Assembly: GCA_013076295.1 (NCBI GenBank) | Contig: RQOL01000699.1 | Location: 2,666,001 to 2,730,000 of the forward strand | From: Sanderia malayensis | Taxonomy: Eukaryota > Cnidaria > Scyphozoa > Semaeostomeae > Pelagiidae | Direction of reading: 5' to 3' | Length of the DNA stretch: 64,000 nucleotides | In this document: one piece after another, positions 1 through 13,774 of the stretch | Position numbering within the stretch: the stretch's first letter is position 1 | Layout of the letters: each line of letters starts with the position of its first letter | Translations under genes and position numbers: made by a program | The notes under the pieces: model-generated | What the model was told of the DNA's origin: nothing | The model's database searches: none | The model's input: the letters and a program-made list of their open reading frames with translations, nothing else

Positions 1-341
1 TAGATAATAAAAACAATTGACATTATGATAAATAAATTTGAAACATTTAACAACGTCCAAAACAATCAAATTGAAGATAAATTATAACAGTGATAAATAG
101 ATGAAATTTCATAATTATAAATATCGGCACAATTGCTAATAATACATATCAGAACTTGAAGATATTATAGTAATGAACTCTCTTAACCAAAAGGAAATCT
201 TGTTTAAGTGTATAAACATCCTCTTATTTGAAATAATTTGATGGCGTCATGTCATCAAATTGAAATGAGCAATTGCGTCTGTAAAGGAAGAAGTTTCAGA
301 CAACAAGCAATTCAGATTCAACAAACTGAAACGAAAATTAC
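1..341 (-). other. Start of CBL intron 1
   Basis: This AT-rich stretch lies downstream of the CBL exon on the minus strand. The donor GTAATT at 341-336 follows the codons for Phe-Gly-Glu, and in-frame stops follow at once. No other exon of CBL is visible; the rest of the gene lies beyond the left edge. No repeat or other gene is seen here. Confidence 0.75.
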
Positions 342-931
342 CTTTCTCCAAACGATGTCTTCCAAAAATCTGCAGCGTCAGTTTTCGTAATTTTAAAGCC
401 ATTTGAAATGTAATTTCCATTAGGGAATATTGCTTTTAAATCTGCAAGCATATGATTAAAAATTAAACTTAACTTGGTTAAAGTTCTTCGATAGTTTGAG
501 TGCTCGTCATACATTTTGTCTTTTCCTTCTCTAAACAGCTTCAATACTTGTTTTGATTTTGCATTCAAGTTCTCTAAATATATCCTGAAATATTCACAGT
601 CGTTTAGTTGATGCATGCGATCTTCGTATTCTTTAACAATCAGTTTCAAATGTTGATATGTGTCAGGCAAAATATCCAGCAGATATGGCGGACTGTTCTT
701 CAAAACCAATCGAGGATTTTGACATTGCTTTCCAACTTTATCCATGAGTCTCCATGATTTTTCGATAGCTCGTTTATCTATAGCAGACCGACTTTGACCT
801 GTGGCGTGTGAAAATGCCTCTTGAAACCATGACAATAATTTATTTTGCTGCTTACTTCCATGGTCTCCTCCAGTCGCCATATTTCCTTCTACTACATTAT
901 TCTCTGTTTGCACTCCTCCAAGCTCCACCAA
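342..931 (-). CDS. CBL: CBL-family E3 ubiquitin ligase, first coding exon (partial)
   Basis: The exon encodes about 197 residues that match the N-terminal four-helix bundle of the CBL tyrosine-kinase-binding domain. Blocks resembling animal CBL include [16 protein letters not shown] (near residue 60), [42 protein letters not shown] and [17 protein letters not shown] at the end. In the family this domain binds phosphotyrosine motifs of activated receptors, and a following linker and RING finger recruit E2 enzymes; EF-hand, SH2-like, RING and tail parts are outside the window. The first ATG is at 931; a second in-frame ATG at 880 (MATGGDHG) is an alternative start. The exon ends at a GTAATT donor. 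CBL versus a CBL-B-type paralogue cannot be told from this exon. Confidence 0.93.
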
Positions 932-2937
932 TCGTTTTCACTTTCTTTCCGGGTGACACATATATTGTCACGTGATCGTATCATCATAAGATATTCATCA
1001 GGGGTGTTGAATTTTCCTGGTAGTCATCTGTTTTGTGCATCGTAAAAGCAATCTGCCCGCTGTAAATGACAGAATAACCATGCAGGGCACTTATTTTAAA
1101 AACCAACACTGTTTTAATTGTATTTTCGTAGCTTCACCAAATTTTGAAAAGTTGTTGCAGGGAAAGGCTAGAAGAAAGACTCAAATCCTCAAATGTTGTG
1201 GCAATCTTCTGATCTGTTAAAATGGCATTGCAACATTTGCATAACAGTAATAAATAGAAAACTCTTTAAAAATCAGCAAAACATGTCAACATGATAGGTG
1301 TCATTTATCATTCATATATTTGAACTACCAACAATTTAACACATTTCATTAACCAATAGAAAACGATTGTGATATGATTATCCTAAATAGTGTAGTAGCC
1401 AAGTATATGCATAAAAATCGGGTAAAGATTCTCTGACATGTAGTCATTCATTGGGTGACAATAATACAATACGTATTTATACCTGATGCGGCAAGATTTG
1501 GCTCAGTCTGACTGACATGGTTGAGTTAGATCTGGTTATGATTTAAATGACACTCGTATGAACGCAAAAGAAAACTAAATTAATGGTGACATATCCATGA
1601 TATATAAGTATGATCAGTTATTACAAACCTCTTCTCGAAGATTGAAATTTCAAAAGCAGCCCGAAGGTGTTTTTCATATATTAATTAATATTAGATCACG
1701 AAAAGAGATTTGTAAAATTGACCAAAAGACGATCCGATAATTTTAAGACGAATAACTTCACAAAAAGTAATACGTCACGCGAGAGACTTAACTGTGACAT
1801 TTGACGTTTTTTAAATTACTCTCGATTTTCTAGTTTTATACCCTAGAAATAAGCTTCAAGTAAGCTTCATGGTAGAGGCACATAAATTGCCCCTAGAATA
1901 CAACGAAGAGTGATAGAATGTTCAACTCTTGATTAATTATCAAGTGTTTTTCCATTTCACACTTCTTAACATTGATGATTTATCAAAAAAGAAAAGATGA
2001 ATCAACAAATCATCTTTTTTCAGAAGATAATTCAACAATGATTTATGCATATATGACGAAAGGTAAGCTAGACATAAAAGTAATACAATTTAAAGCACAT
2101 GTTAATAATGTCTAGCAATACCCAATCATTGCAAAATTAAAATGCTTACATCCCAATTATTACAGTAAAACTGTAGCCAACCTTTCATATGAGCAGTCTC
2201 TCCAATAAGCAAGCAGACAACACAAAACCAATCTATTGATAACACGTACTATCAATACTGTAACCTATTAGAAAAATATAACTTTTCTCTTATTCATAAT
2301 GGGATTTTCTATCACTTGTCAAAATGAACCCAATTGCTTTACTTTAGCAAGCAGCAATTTTATATTTCAAAAAACACCCATGTAATCAAACAGATTAGAA
2401 AAAGACCATTGATTCATTGGGTTTTTCTTATTTTTCACATGGATTGAAAATAGCCAATAGAGGGCAATCTTGTTGATAACATATAGTTTTAATGCAGCCA
2501 AATTCAAATTAATTCTTCTTGGAAGAGATAATTTGAATAATAATTACTTAACAAACAAAATGATGATGAATTGCGTCATAAACTTTATTTATACTTAATA
2601 TTTACAGTATAGTCTTTATTAATTTAAACGACTGACTCATCATAAACATTATTAGATACTCATCATTACAGAGCAAAAACTAATGCTTGACTTTAGATCG
2701 TTTATGTAAGAGACTATAGACATGACAAAATGAACAAAATAATCCACATTATTATATCAAGTTGAAATATGTTTTTGTGAGTGGAACTGTATGTTAGAAA
2801 TACTAGAATAGTAAAGTGGATTAATATTGCCCATTTTTATCATTACATATAACCATTTACAACTAAATTAAATGAATTCATTGCCATGAAATGCTCTAAG
2901 TAAATTACAGAATACTCTGGATTGTTTCTGCAAAGCA
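932..2937. other. CBL upstream / DDX6 downstream intergenic region
   Basis: About 2 kb of AT-rich DNA lies between the CBL start and the DDX6 3' end. It should hold the CBL promoter and 5' UTR. Short open frames at 1035-1220 and elsewhere show no recognisable similarity. A short hairpin-like stretch with GATGA...TCATC arms around 1995-2025 is the only local structure noticed. I see no gene or transposon. Confidence 0.5.
968..975. promoter_or_regulatory. Palindromic E-box (TCACGTGA) upstream of CBL
   Basis: TCACGTGA lies 37 bp upstream of the CBL ATG at 931. The CACGTG core is the site used by bHLH-ZIP factors of the USF/MITF/TFEB type. Position close to the start codon makes a promoter role plausible, but a single hexamer proves little. 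Confidence 0.3.
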
Positions 2938-2943
2938 TTTATT
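2938..2943 (-). terminator. Candidate polyadenylation signal AATAAA for DDX6
   Basis: TTTATT on the plus strand reads AATAAA on the minus strand, about 124 nt after the DDX6 stop codon. Other AT-rich candidates exist further left (for example near 2583), so the site used is not certain. Confidence 0.4.
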
Positions 2944-2997
2944 AGCAAAGAATCCATCTGACAAACACAAACTATTCCTCTAGACCAAATAACAAAT

Positions 2998-3050
2998 GCA
3001 TCATCATCATCACCATCATCATCATCATTATTATCATCACCAACATCATA
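2998..3050. repeat. (CAT)n trinucleotide repeat in the DDX6 3' UTR
   Basis: Roughly seventeen imperfect CAT/CAC/TAT triplets lie just downstream of the DDX6 stop codon. On the minus strand they are (ATG)n and would sit in the 3' UTR. The plus-strand poly-His reading frame they create is an artefact. Confidence 0.85.
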
Positions 3051-3066
3051 TTAACAAACTTACATG

Positions 3067-5461
<2,395 letters not shown>

Positions 5462-6409
5462 TTTATCCGCTTCAAACAAAGCTCCAAGATTTTCCCCTTT
5501 TAACCGTTCACAATAAGGAGGCACCTTAAAATGCTACCTCACTGGAACTATAAAGCTTTCTTGTTCTGGAAATATAACTTATTTAATGCTGCAGTTTGTG
5601 ATTTCAGGGATGCTTCTCGATATATTGTCTCTGTGTGGTAAATTCCTTGCTTCTAAACTCATCCAACTCCTTCGTTGAAGACGACGACAACAACACAACA
5701 AAATTCGTTGGCTTGTGTAGATTTCACGCATGCGTATTGGACATAGATAGATCATGGACGGTGAGATGAGGATGATTTGAGATGACGTTGAAGAAACCTC
5801 TTCCTTGTTGTGTATGGGGTGATGGTGGTGTGGGTGGTGTGATTGAACATCGAACTTCGCCCAACCCAAACATCAGTCATCAGATGCAGCACCATTGGGA
5901 GGGGGGCGTAGCCAATGTCTTTTTTATTAACCCCCTTGCACAATGAAAACTCCACAATGTTCCATGTAAAACAGCAAAGCTTGTGCATGCTGTGCAAGCA
6001 TGAAAACAATCAGATCAGATGTGCCGGTTGAATATGTAATTTGTCGTGTTTTAGTCTTTTTTTACTTCAGTACTTGCTGTTAACCAATAATCAGGACTAA
6101 AGTATCTAGCAATTGATCAAGAAGATATGTTCTGAAATGAGTGCCTGCAAAAATATGAAAAGAGGGTGCGGCTCAACGGAGGAGGATTTGAAGCTACGCG
6201 CATGTTGGAAAAAATCTAATTAGCTTCAGCACACACAAAGACATTAACCATATAAGCATACAATAGAGTTAAAAAATCAATAATAATCTACAAAAACAAA
6301 GCAATAGATCTGTCTTTACAAATATCAAGTTATAATGGATAAATCAGGTAAGCAGTCTAATTCTTGCCTGCATCATATAATCATAGCCATAAAATCAAGT
6401 GTATGGTTA
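5462..6409. other. DDX6 upstream / RNF13-like downstream intergenic region
   Basis: This 950-bp stretch should hold the DDX6 5' UTR and promoter and the 3' UTR of the RNF13-like gene. A minus-strand open frame at 5579-5869 and an overlapping one at 5752-6009 have no recognisable domain and contain a simple GGTGTGG-type patch near 5825. I see no repeat family or RNA gene. Confidence 0.5.
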
Positions 6410-8382
6410 TTATACATTAACAATAGCATTAGCGGTAGTGGATTGAGTATCATTGAGATGGGAGTGTGATAATGAAGAAGATGAAGAAATCAGTGGGGTT
6501 CTTTCATTTGGTTCATCATCATCATCATCATCATTATCATCATTACGATCATTATGATCATCATTATTTTGATCATGTTGTTGTTCATTATATTCTGTTG
6601 ATGAAACTGATGCTGGTCTTGTTCTGTTGCATTGTTTTGATTTCTTATCTATTATTACTGGTTGGTTGCAAACAGGACATGATTTTTTACCTCCAGTTAG
6701 CCATGGATCTATACATTTGCAGTGATACACTATAAATGACAAATTTAAATCACAATGAAAAGATATTGTGGCACCTGTACTTCAAGTTGGGTGGGTGCTC
6801 CCTTTGTCTGAAGCATGCCCCTAAATTATGTATCGCTAATTTACGCAAAAAAATATTGTAACAAAATTCATTAATAACAAACCATGACTACAAGGTAACA
6901 CACGTAATTTGTCACCAACTTCAAATTCATCCAAACAAATGGCACAGATATCATAATCGTCACCTTTACAAAACAAATAGAACCAATTGAACAATGTTTT
7001 TAATCTCAACACATAATCAATTCACTAAATAATGAATTTGAAATTAATAAAAATAATAGTCACAAACCTTTCTTGAACTTTTTTGTTGGAATACATCTCA
7101 GGTTTTGTTTACTCAAACGAGAATTTACAACTGTGCTTCGGTATCGGCAATACCTTCCCAACTAAATTAGTAGAAAAATGAACATTAAACAAAGTCGGAT
7201 GAAGTATGTATTAATAATGATTAGAAGAAGACTAAAGATAATTACCGAGAAAATAGCCATAAACAGAAAGCAAACACCAAAGACGACAAGAAATGGGATA
7301 AGGTATAATCCAATTGGAACTTCAATGCTTGGCATTAATTTAAGGTCTGTGCTGGGATGAAAAAGAATGAAAATATTGATAATCTTGCATTAGCATTGCA
7401 TCTGAGTGAAAAAAGCAAAGCAATAAATGGTTTAATGCCAACGTTAGACAAGCTAACCGGGTGGTATAATCAAATCTTTTGAGAATATCTCCTGATCTCT
7501 GAAAAGATAGCAGATGATATAAAATCGGTTGTTTTAGAAAGGGACAAAAATGTGGCCTTTACAAATTGTGTTATATTAATGATATTTACCCTTGCAATGC
7601 TTACAGAAGCAATGTGAACCTTATCTGAATCTAAAGATACAATAAATAGTATCAGATGTCAAAAGTTATCTATTATAATTAAGATATAGCTGCATTTTAC
7701 AAAGCATAAAAACCTTTGCCTCCTTCCATTTTAATTAGTGAATTTGATGCTTTTCTGTAAATAATTGCACCTTTGTATCCTGCATTTTGGACCATTAATG
7801 TCTGAAAGTAGACAAAACAAGTTAAGTTAGTATATCAATAAATACATTCATAAATAGATGAATTTTGTTTTTACAGATGAATGAAACTAACCTGGTGGCT
7901 GTATTCACATTTTGACTCTTCCACCAAAGCAAAAAAATGTTTGCGATTAATAGGAAAAATTCTTGGTGGTGGAAGAATGGGAACGCATGCATTTAATGGT
8001 TTTGATACAACAAGAAGACCCTGATAAAAAAGTAGAAAAAAATCACGAGATTATGATCAAAGTTCTTTTTATGGTCATTATGATTATGATGACCTACCAA
8101 AATTCCATCCGAAGGAATCATCACCCCAAAAGAAGCTTCCTCATCGTCAACTTTAAATTTACTTGTGTTAGTACACTGGGTAAATAAAATTATGATTCCG
8201 TGAATATAGTATTACAAAAACTTCTATCAGCCAAAGCTATTGAATATGAATAAAAAATCAAGGGAAAATATAAAAGTAGGAAATATTAAGTTTACCACAA
8301 TAATTTTGGCATTAATTACAATGCAACGTATGAATGTTGATGCCCAAAACAAGCAAAGTAACTCAATTATTGACTTGATCAT
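6410..8382 (-). CDS. PA-TM-RING E3 ubiquitin ligase, RNF13/RNF167-like, complete
   Basis: Ten exons: 8382-8296, 8175-8098, 8020-7892, 7801-7714, 7630-7590, 7498-7458, 7351-7246, 7161-7068, 6963-6883 and 6729-6410; 1065 nt, 354 aa, all in frame. Order of domains: N-terminal signal segment ([15 protein letters not shown]), luminal protease-associated domain with the family motif [14 protein letters not shown], transmembrane helix ([20 protein letters not shown]), then a C3H2C3 RING-H2 (CAICLDEF ... [15 protein letters not shown] ... CPVC). Known members ubiquitylate endosomal, lysosomal and ER proteins from the membrane. The tail has a poly-Asp run coded by a (CAT)n-like repeat at about 6505-6560, then ERTPLIS, a short motif resembling the RNF13 EHTPLL segment. 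An in-frame upstream ATG at 8412 is possible; 8382 is chosen because it begins the hydrophobic signal. Confidence 0.92.
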
Positions 8383-9140
8383 TTTAGCGTCGAAAACTAG
8401 AAAATAAACCATAATATCTGAAACAATAAACCCAATCTATCTCATCTGTCTCATGGAAAACTGGAGAACACGGAACGACAAGACGAAATTTTACAATTTC
8501 GTGAGCATTTTTATAAAGACATGTTTCGATCAAGATTGACTGTGACGACCAGTTGCTCGGGCTGGTTGCTTACGAAATGCTCACAAAATCCAAAATTTCC
8601 TTCTCTGCATGAAAATAAATGCGAATGCTGGCATAATTTTCCACCTCAAACCTTTGAACTGTTTCTTTGACAGGCGTGCGTGCTGTGAATTGGCCTGAAC
8701 CGAACCTCAAGCCAAAAACAGGACAAATTTAGATTGGTGAATATGAATAATAAGATGCACAAATCTCCATGGTACCTTACCTTGATATTTCTTGATAAAT
8801 AGATAATTTCCTCATCCAGTAGTAGGTACACTCCTCTTTCAGCCAACCCTCTTCAAAAAAGCATACTCAGGATTCTTAGGCTCACCTAATTCTCGTCTTG
8901 TTTTGTTTGTCTTGTTTTGTAATTTTGTTTTGTCCAAAAGACTGTGCGCATTACATTGCGCGCACTACATTTTGCGCAAGAGTGGCTCCTTCGGGCAAAG
9001 ACTTCATGTATGTAAACTATAGGTCCCGAAATACAGTTATAAGGCAATGCATGATAAAGGGGTAGTATGTGTGTCCCTACAATGTATATGTAGTGTATAA
9101 CACATGTATAACATGTATAACATATGCATAACACATGTAT
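8383..9140. other. Region upstream of the RNF13-like gene
   Basis: No gene is seen. GTGAGCATTT near 8500 is repeated inverted as AAATGCTCAC near 8575, giving a possible stem with a ~65-bp loop. A TTGTTTTG-rich low-complexity patch lies at about 8893-8935, and a run of ACATGTATAAC-like short repeats at about 9095-9140 leads into the 91-bp tandem repeat. The promoter of the RNF13-like gene should be in the right-hand (low-coordinate) part. Confidence 0.45.
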
Positions 9141-9455
9141 TAGTGCATTTGGGTAAAATCTCGTATATACAGTGAATAGCAAGTGTCTAAGGATGTGTAC
9201 AAGTGAAGACAAATGTGTATTAGTGCATTATCAGTGTGCACCTCGGTGTAAACACGTAAACACAGTGAATAGCAAGTGTATAAGGGTGTGTATAAGTGAA
9301 GAAAAGTGTATTAGTGTATTATCAGAGTGCATTTGGGTGAAAACTTGTAAATACAGTGAATAGCAAGTTTATAAGGGTGTGTATAAGTGAAGACAAATGT
9401 ATTGGTGCATTATCATAATGCCCTTTGGTGAAAACACGTAAATACAGTGAATTTC
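9141..9455 (+). repeat. ~91-bp tandem repeat, about 3.4 copies
   Basis: The marker CAGTGAATAGCAAG recurs at 9170, 9263, 9354 and (as CAGTGAATTTC) 9445, giving spacings of 93, 91 and 91 bp. Each unit also has GTGTGTATAAGTGAAGA and TTAGTGCATTATCA. Copies differ by point changes and small indels, so the repeat is moderately old. Confidence 0.85.
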
Positions 9456-9464
9456 AAAGATTCA

Positions 9465-9675
9465 AATTTGACGTGTTTCAAAAATTGCATATTGCCCCCC
9501 TTTACCCCCACTTTTGCCCCCAAAACATCAAAATTTCAAAAAATAAATTCGATATTCGAATTCAGCGCCCCAAAATTGTACTTCTCACTGAGTTTCAGCC
9601 AGTTTTAATCAAATTGAGTTTTTCATGATTTTTGCTTCTACTGGGACCTACTGGGACGCTGGGCACGAGAGGGTT
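9465..9675 (+). repeat. Dispersed repeat end containing a family B unit
   Basis: The first part (AAAATTGCATATTGCCCCCC... to TTCAGCGCCCCAAAATTG) is a copy of the ~137-bp family B unit seen at 13.8-14.7 and 38-39.3 kb. It is followed by GAGTTTCAGCCAGTTTTAAT and then CTGGGCACGAGAGGGTT. The same B-to-GAGTTTCAGCC-to-GAGAGGGTT order occurs at about 28226-28390 and, inverted, at 37665-37767, so this is one family of element at three places. Confidence 0.75.
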
Positions 9676-10212
9676 AGAGCAAATGGGTTGCTTTTCTTTC
9701 ACTGAACAATAACTTGATTTGAGAAATAAAATAGAATGCGTATTTACAACCTGTGGAAATTTTCACTCCCTTCATTTGTAGACAAACGTTAAACAAAAGG
9801 TTTTTGAAATTTTTTTCATTAATGGTTAATAATCTTCATAGGGAGCATTTATTTGAAAAATTTAAAGGACATTATAACAAAACATTCAAAGCAATTTCTC
9901 AAACTTAGAAAATTAACTGGGAGAAACTTAATTCTTGGATTAAAAAAGAAGATATGGAAGCAAGCCTTAAAAAAGATGCAAGACTTAACCAAGAAGCAAG
10001 AACTCGCAAAATTACTTAAAGAATCAGATATCGCAGTATAAAGTAAGTTATTAGTTATAAGAATAAGAGGATATTTTCTAAGTATATATTTCCTTTCCTA
10101 AGTATACCATCAAGTATTTTTCAGAATTCTAATTCATTTAGGTAAGGTATTATAGTTATTAAGTAATTATTATATGTAATTGATATATTAAAAAAACTTA
10201 CCAATATCAAAT
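9676..10212. other. Unassigned AT-rich interval
   Basis: A plus-strand open frame of 62 codons (9853-10041, Lys- and Leu-rich) has no recognisable similarity and no supporting context. Nothing else stands out. Confidence 0.4.
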
Positions 10213-10650
10213 ACAATGTGCTTCATCAACAGCAAATGTTTCAATTTTATTTTGATATGGTTTTGAGCAAAACAGTTTTCGCCACGTTGACTCCAAGGCA
10301 AGGCAGCCCAGCCTCGGGGGTTCAAAGGAACCTTTTTCATTTCTCGTATAATTTGAGAATCATTTTGTCATTCCCAAAAAAACGTTGCATGGACGCCATA
10401 GTCTTTCGATCTCTTTGTTTGCTCCACTATTAAGGCGGATAATGGAGAAAGAACTAAAGTAAGAGCAAGAATTAGGCCCGTTGTTGTTGTCTTAAATCTC
10501 AAGTATGTCTATCAAATGTGAAGCTTCTGACAAAAAAACAAAGCATAGCGTCTTTTCCGAACCAGTTGGTGCACAAACAAATGTATCTTGTTCGTTTAAA
10601 ACATTGCTAAAAACAATTACTTCAATTTCTTTTATGATACATTCCTCCAT
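10213..10650 (-). pseudogene. RecQ-like DNA helicase fragment, decayed
   Basis: Read on the minus strand, three successive RecQ-type segments appear in the right order. A Walker A region FVCAPTGSEKTLCF lies near 10600-10550, with the usual GSGK changed to GSEK. A block VLSPLSALIVEQTKR (near 10455-10410) matches the RecQ VISPLxSLMxDQV stretch. A DEAH box, ETFAVDEAHCI, lies near 10245-10214, followed by an in-frame TGA where RecQ proteins have Ser, then Tyr-Trp and a GTAAGT donor-like sequence. The blocks are in different frames with stops between them, so introns or frameshifts separate them. RecQ enzymes unwind DNA 3' to 5'. The altered Walker A and the stop argue for a dead copy, possibly moved with a transposon. 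Confidence 0.7.
10621..10640. repeat. 20-bp direct repeat, copy 1 (copy 2 at 11396-11415)
   Basis: The same 20-bp sequence, beginning TTCAATTTCTTTT and ending ATGATAC, occurs here inside the first block of the RecQ-like fragment and again just to the right of the inverted-repeat element. This suggests a local duplication of part of the fragment. Confidence 0.6.
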
Positions 10651-10913
10651 CTTTCCACAACAAACTCAAAAATCGGGAGAAATTCAGAGGGGATCACCCA
10701 AACCTCGTTTCCACGAAGGCCAAAAAACTGGCGTACTCAAGTCCAAGTTTTTTCGTGTAATATTTTAAGGACATTTTGCTAGATATCAAAGGCCAGAGGA
10801 AGGTTGACGAGAATTAATATTTCCGTGATTCACGACCGAGACCGAGAACAATTGTCGTGCAGCATTTCACGTCGTTTGTTGTCGGAATATCTGCAGGGCC
10901 CAGCCATAGAATA

Positions 10914-11379
10914 CCGTAAATCCTCAAATAAGCCCCCCCGGGGGTTTATTTGCAAAAATGAATTTTTGGGTGGGGGTTTACTCGAGGGGGGGGGGGGTTT
11001 ATTCGAGGGGGGACTTATTTCAAAGTTTTGCTTTTTCCTCAAAGGTTGACAGAAAAAAGACGACATAGTTTTCTCAATCGGCTAAACTTTTTTCACAAAG
11101 TGCTGTGTGAGGATTTAACAAAAATTATAATTTGTTTATTGTCACGAAAATCGCGTTTCTTTTCGCTTTTTTGTCTCGAGTCAAAGGAAGTGATACAGTA
11201 TAGCTATTGTCCTGTGCGGCCTTTCTCGAATTAAGATATTATTCTGCACTAATGCTTCCCTCGAATAAGACCCCATGGAGGCTTATTCGAGAAGGGGGCT
11301 TATTTGCCAAAATGATTTTTTAGATAGGGGCTCGAGGGGGCGCTTATCCGAACGTGGGGGCTTATTCGAGGATTTACGG
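10914..11379. mobile_element. 466-bp non-autonomous inverted-repeat element, TA target
   Basis: The ends are inverted copies: CCGTAAATCCTCAAATAAGC at the left and the complement, GCTTATTCGAGGATTTACGG, at the right. TA dinucleotides flank both ends (10912-10913 and 11380-11381), as for Tc1/mariner-type insertion. The interior is rich in GGGGGCTTATT-like subrepeats and poly-G and contains no transposase. It is a MITE-like element. Confidence 0.8.
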
Positions 11380-11571
11380 TAATGCCTGTAATGTCTTCAA
11401 TTTCTTTTATGATACAAACGCAGCAAACGACGACGAGAGTTCTCGCAAATCATTCCTCAAATTATTAGACACGCGCATTTGTAATGTAACAATTAAATAA
11501 TGTCAGGGGATTAGATAAATATGAAAATTACATTTGAAATTTTAATGCTTGGAGGCATAAAATGGTTCTTT

Positions 11572-13762
11572 CACAACTCTTTTATAATTTAGAGGTCTGG
11601 GACTTAGCCTTATTTTGTACAGTTTTGGCGCGAAATTAAAAATAGTGATAACGATAATGAAAAACTTAACTTTTCAGACCGACATTACATTACAAAATCT
11701 GAAATATCTTATCGTGAAGTTCTGATTCATTTATCTGAAACATAATGAATATCGAAGAACAAGAGTGGTGAAATTGGAAAAGTTCCACTTGACATGGCAA
11801 CTAACATAGATTACCTAAGAAAAGAGGTTAGTTCTTAAGTTCTTTAATTTATTATTCATTGATTTCTGCGTCATGCATCCAGACTTACGTGGTTTATTTT
11901 GATTGTGTAGTTAAGGAAGCTTGAAATATCTCAGAAAGTAGAAACTTGCCCTAGTTAACGTGACGTCAAGTTATTGAGAACCAATCACTTACATGATCTC
12001 TGCCAAATTCTTGAATACAGTAAAAGCATGTAAATCGAAACAGATTCCAACGATCTTTTCTTTCCACGTGGTTTATCAGATGGATAACTGGCATACGTTC
12101 ATGAAACACCTTGAACACTGCATACCAGATGCGAATTACTTCGAATCGAAATGAGCTTTGCGAAAGAGCATTTTTTGATAACTGCTCGTGAAGATTATTG
12201 CTGTTGCGCCATAAAGTATGACCGTTGACTAAGACGTACATCTCACAAAGTCTATCGAAAATTCCGTTTTGCTTCCTCACACTTCTAAATTCAGCATTAT
12301 AATAAGACAGTTGCTGGTTGGTTTTGTCTGCTCATCCATACATTTTGCGATATAGTACAGCAACTCTGGGCATATAAATGATGACCTATTCTCTTCCTTG
12401 GTTGACTTCAACGGTTCCCAGTACTGCTGGCCAGGCTTGATGTCATTATCCAAAAAGATTACCACATTGTTGTCGTTCCAATATGTAATGTTTAGAAAAC
12501 CTTTATAAAGAGACTTAGAAAACCCAAGAAAAATTTGTCTTGCTGAACGCAAATTTTCCTTACGGCTGCATGGGAAATGAGCAGGTTGCCCCTTTGCGTA
12601 GCAATTAATCGAGTATATGTCATTTGCTCTTGCATCTTCCATTAATTTTATTGTGGGAAAGCCACTGTCCATAACAACCAAACGTCCACTGTCTTTAAAT
12701 TCAAATATGAGTTGCTCAACAACAACATCATAGTTTTTTTTACCATTGTCAGATGTTTTGTACGTTTTCTTCCCCACTTTCACCACATGGTTAGCAGCAT
12801 AATTTCCACCATTCGCTCCTTTATGACTTACTTTACAAATCGTCCATCCCATTCTTATTGGCTTGTCTGGATTTCTGATTTTGCTTTTAGGGTTCCTTTT
12901 GCTATTGCTAGTCACTCTTCTTTCATCAACGCACATTTTCCAGCCAACCGTCCACTTTGATAAAGATTTCTGTCTGAGATATTCAACTCGAGAGTTAATA
13001 ATCTGCACTGGATTGTAGCCTAAATGATCTCTAGGTGGCAAGGATGAAGCTTTGACAACTCAAAAATGCTTTAGCATAAGACGAAAGACTTCACGGCTCA
13101 TTTTTTTCTTTATTTCTGGCTGTGACTGCAAGGGGTCCTCACTCCAAGCCCATCTATATTGCCGATATCCAAGAAGACTAAGATGCCATTTGATTGCAAT
13201 AAAAAACCTCTTACAAAACGTATTCCTGCCTCATCTCTTGAAATCTCCCCAATTTTTTCAAAGAATGATGGATCTTCAGCGCCATGTTCATTTGTACTTG
13301 CAATACATGTAATGATAAATTCGTCGTCCATTATACCTTCAAATATCTCATGTGGTTTTGTACCAGCATCAAACATAATTGCAGGTCTCCCATACTCAGG
13401 AATTCTTTCTGACGGAATAATAGAACCTTGAAAGTCTGCTTCCGACTCTCTAAACCAATGGCAGCATCCAAGTTGACCATCGTCACTTTCAATACCATGA
13501 GGATCATAAACTTCTCTATCATCGTAAGCCATGAGCTCGTCATATTCTTAAGCTGACAACACGGATAATGAAGAAATATCACTTATGCTTTCGCTATCAG
13601 AAAAATCCCTCGGCTTCGATATTCATTATATTTCAGATTTTGTAATGTAATGTCGGTCTGAAAAGTTATGTTTTTCATTATCGTTATCACTATTTTGAAT
13701 TTTGCGCCAAAACCGTACAAAATAAGTATAGGATCCAGACCTCTAAATTATAAAAGAGTTGT
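11572..13762 (-). mobile_element. Degenerate piggyBac-type DNA transposon with long inverted repeats
   Basis: About 130 bp at the left (11572-11706, starting ACAACTCTTTTATAATTTAG) is found inverted at the right (13631-13762), including matching stretches such as TTTTCAGACCGACATTACAT. Between them on the minus strand lies a broken transposase. A family B-like sequence adjoins the right end, and a weak inverted match to it adjoins the left, so the outer limits and any TTAA target site could not be fixed. Confidence 0.82.
11966..13532 (-). pseudogene. piggyBac-type transposase, frameshifted
   Basis: Three open segments line up as one piggyBac-like (DDE_Tnp_1_7) protein. Segment 13532-13110 is the N-terminal part. 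Segment 13041-12277 carries the catalytic core, with likely triad residues Asp39 (in KMCVDERR), Asp125 (in VVMDSGFPT) and Asp190 (in TYWNDNNVV) of that segment. Segment 12280-11966 is the C-terminal part. Breaks: the frame shifts near 13142 within the ...GLG/SEDP region, a stop follows LMLKHF near 13058, and a one-base shift near 12332 precedes NQQLSYYNAEF. The enzyme in active relatives cuts and pastes at TTAA. With these breaks this copy cannot make a full protein. Confidence 0.82.
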
Positions 13763-13774
13763 AAAACACCAATT

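Noticed and set aside
5579..6009. Overlapping minus-strand open frames upstream of DDX6
   Set aside because: No recognisable domain, and they lie where 5' UTR or promoter is expected; kept only as intergenic.
6466..6735. Plus-strand His-rich open frame
   Set aside because: Antisense of the RING/poly-Asp exon of the RNF13-like gene.
9853..10041. Lys-rich 62-codon plus-strand frame
   Set aside because: No similarity recognised, AT-rich composition makes Lys-rich frames common, and there is no supporting context.
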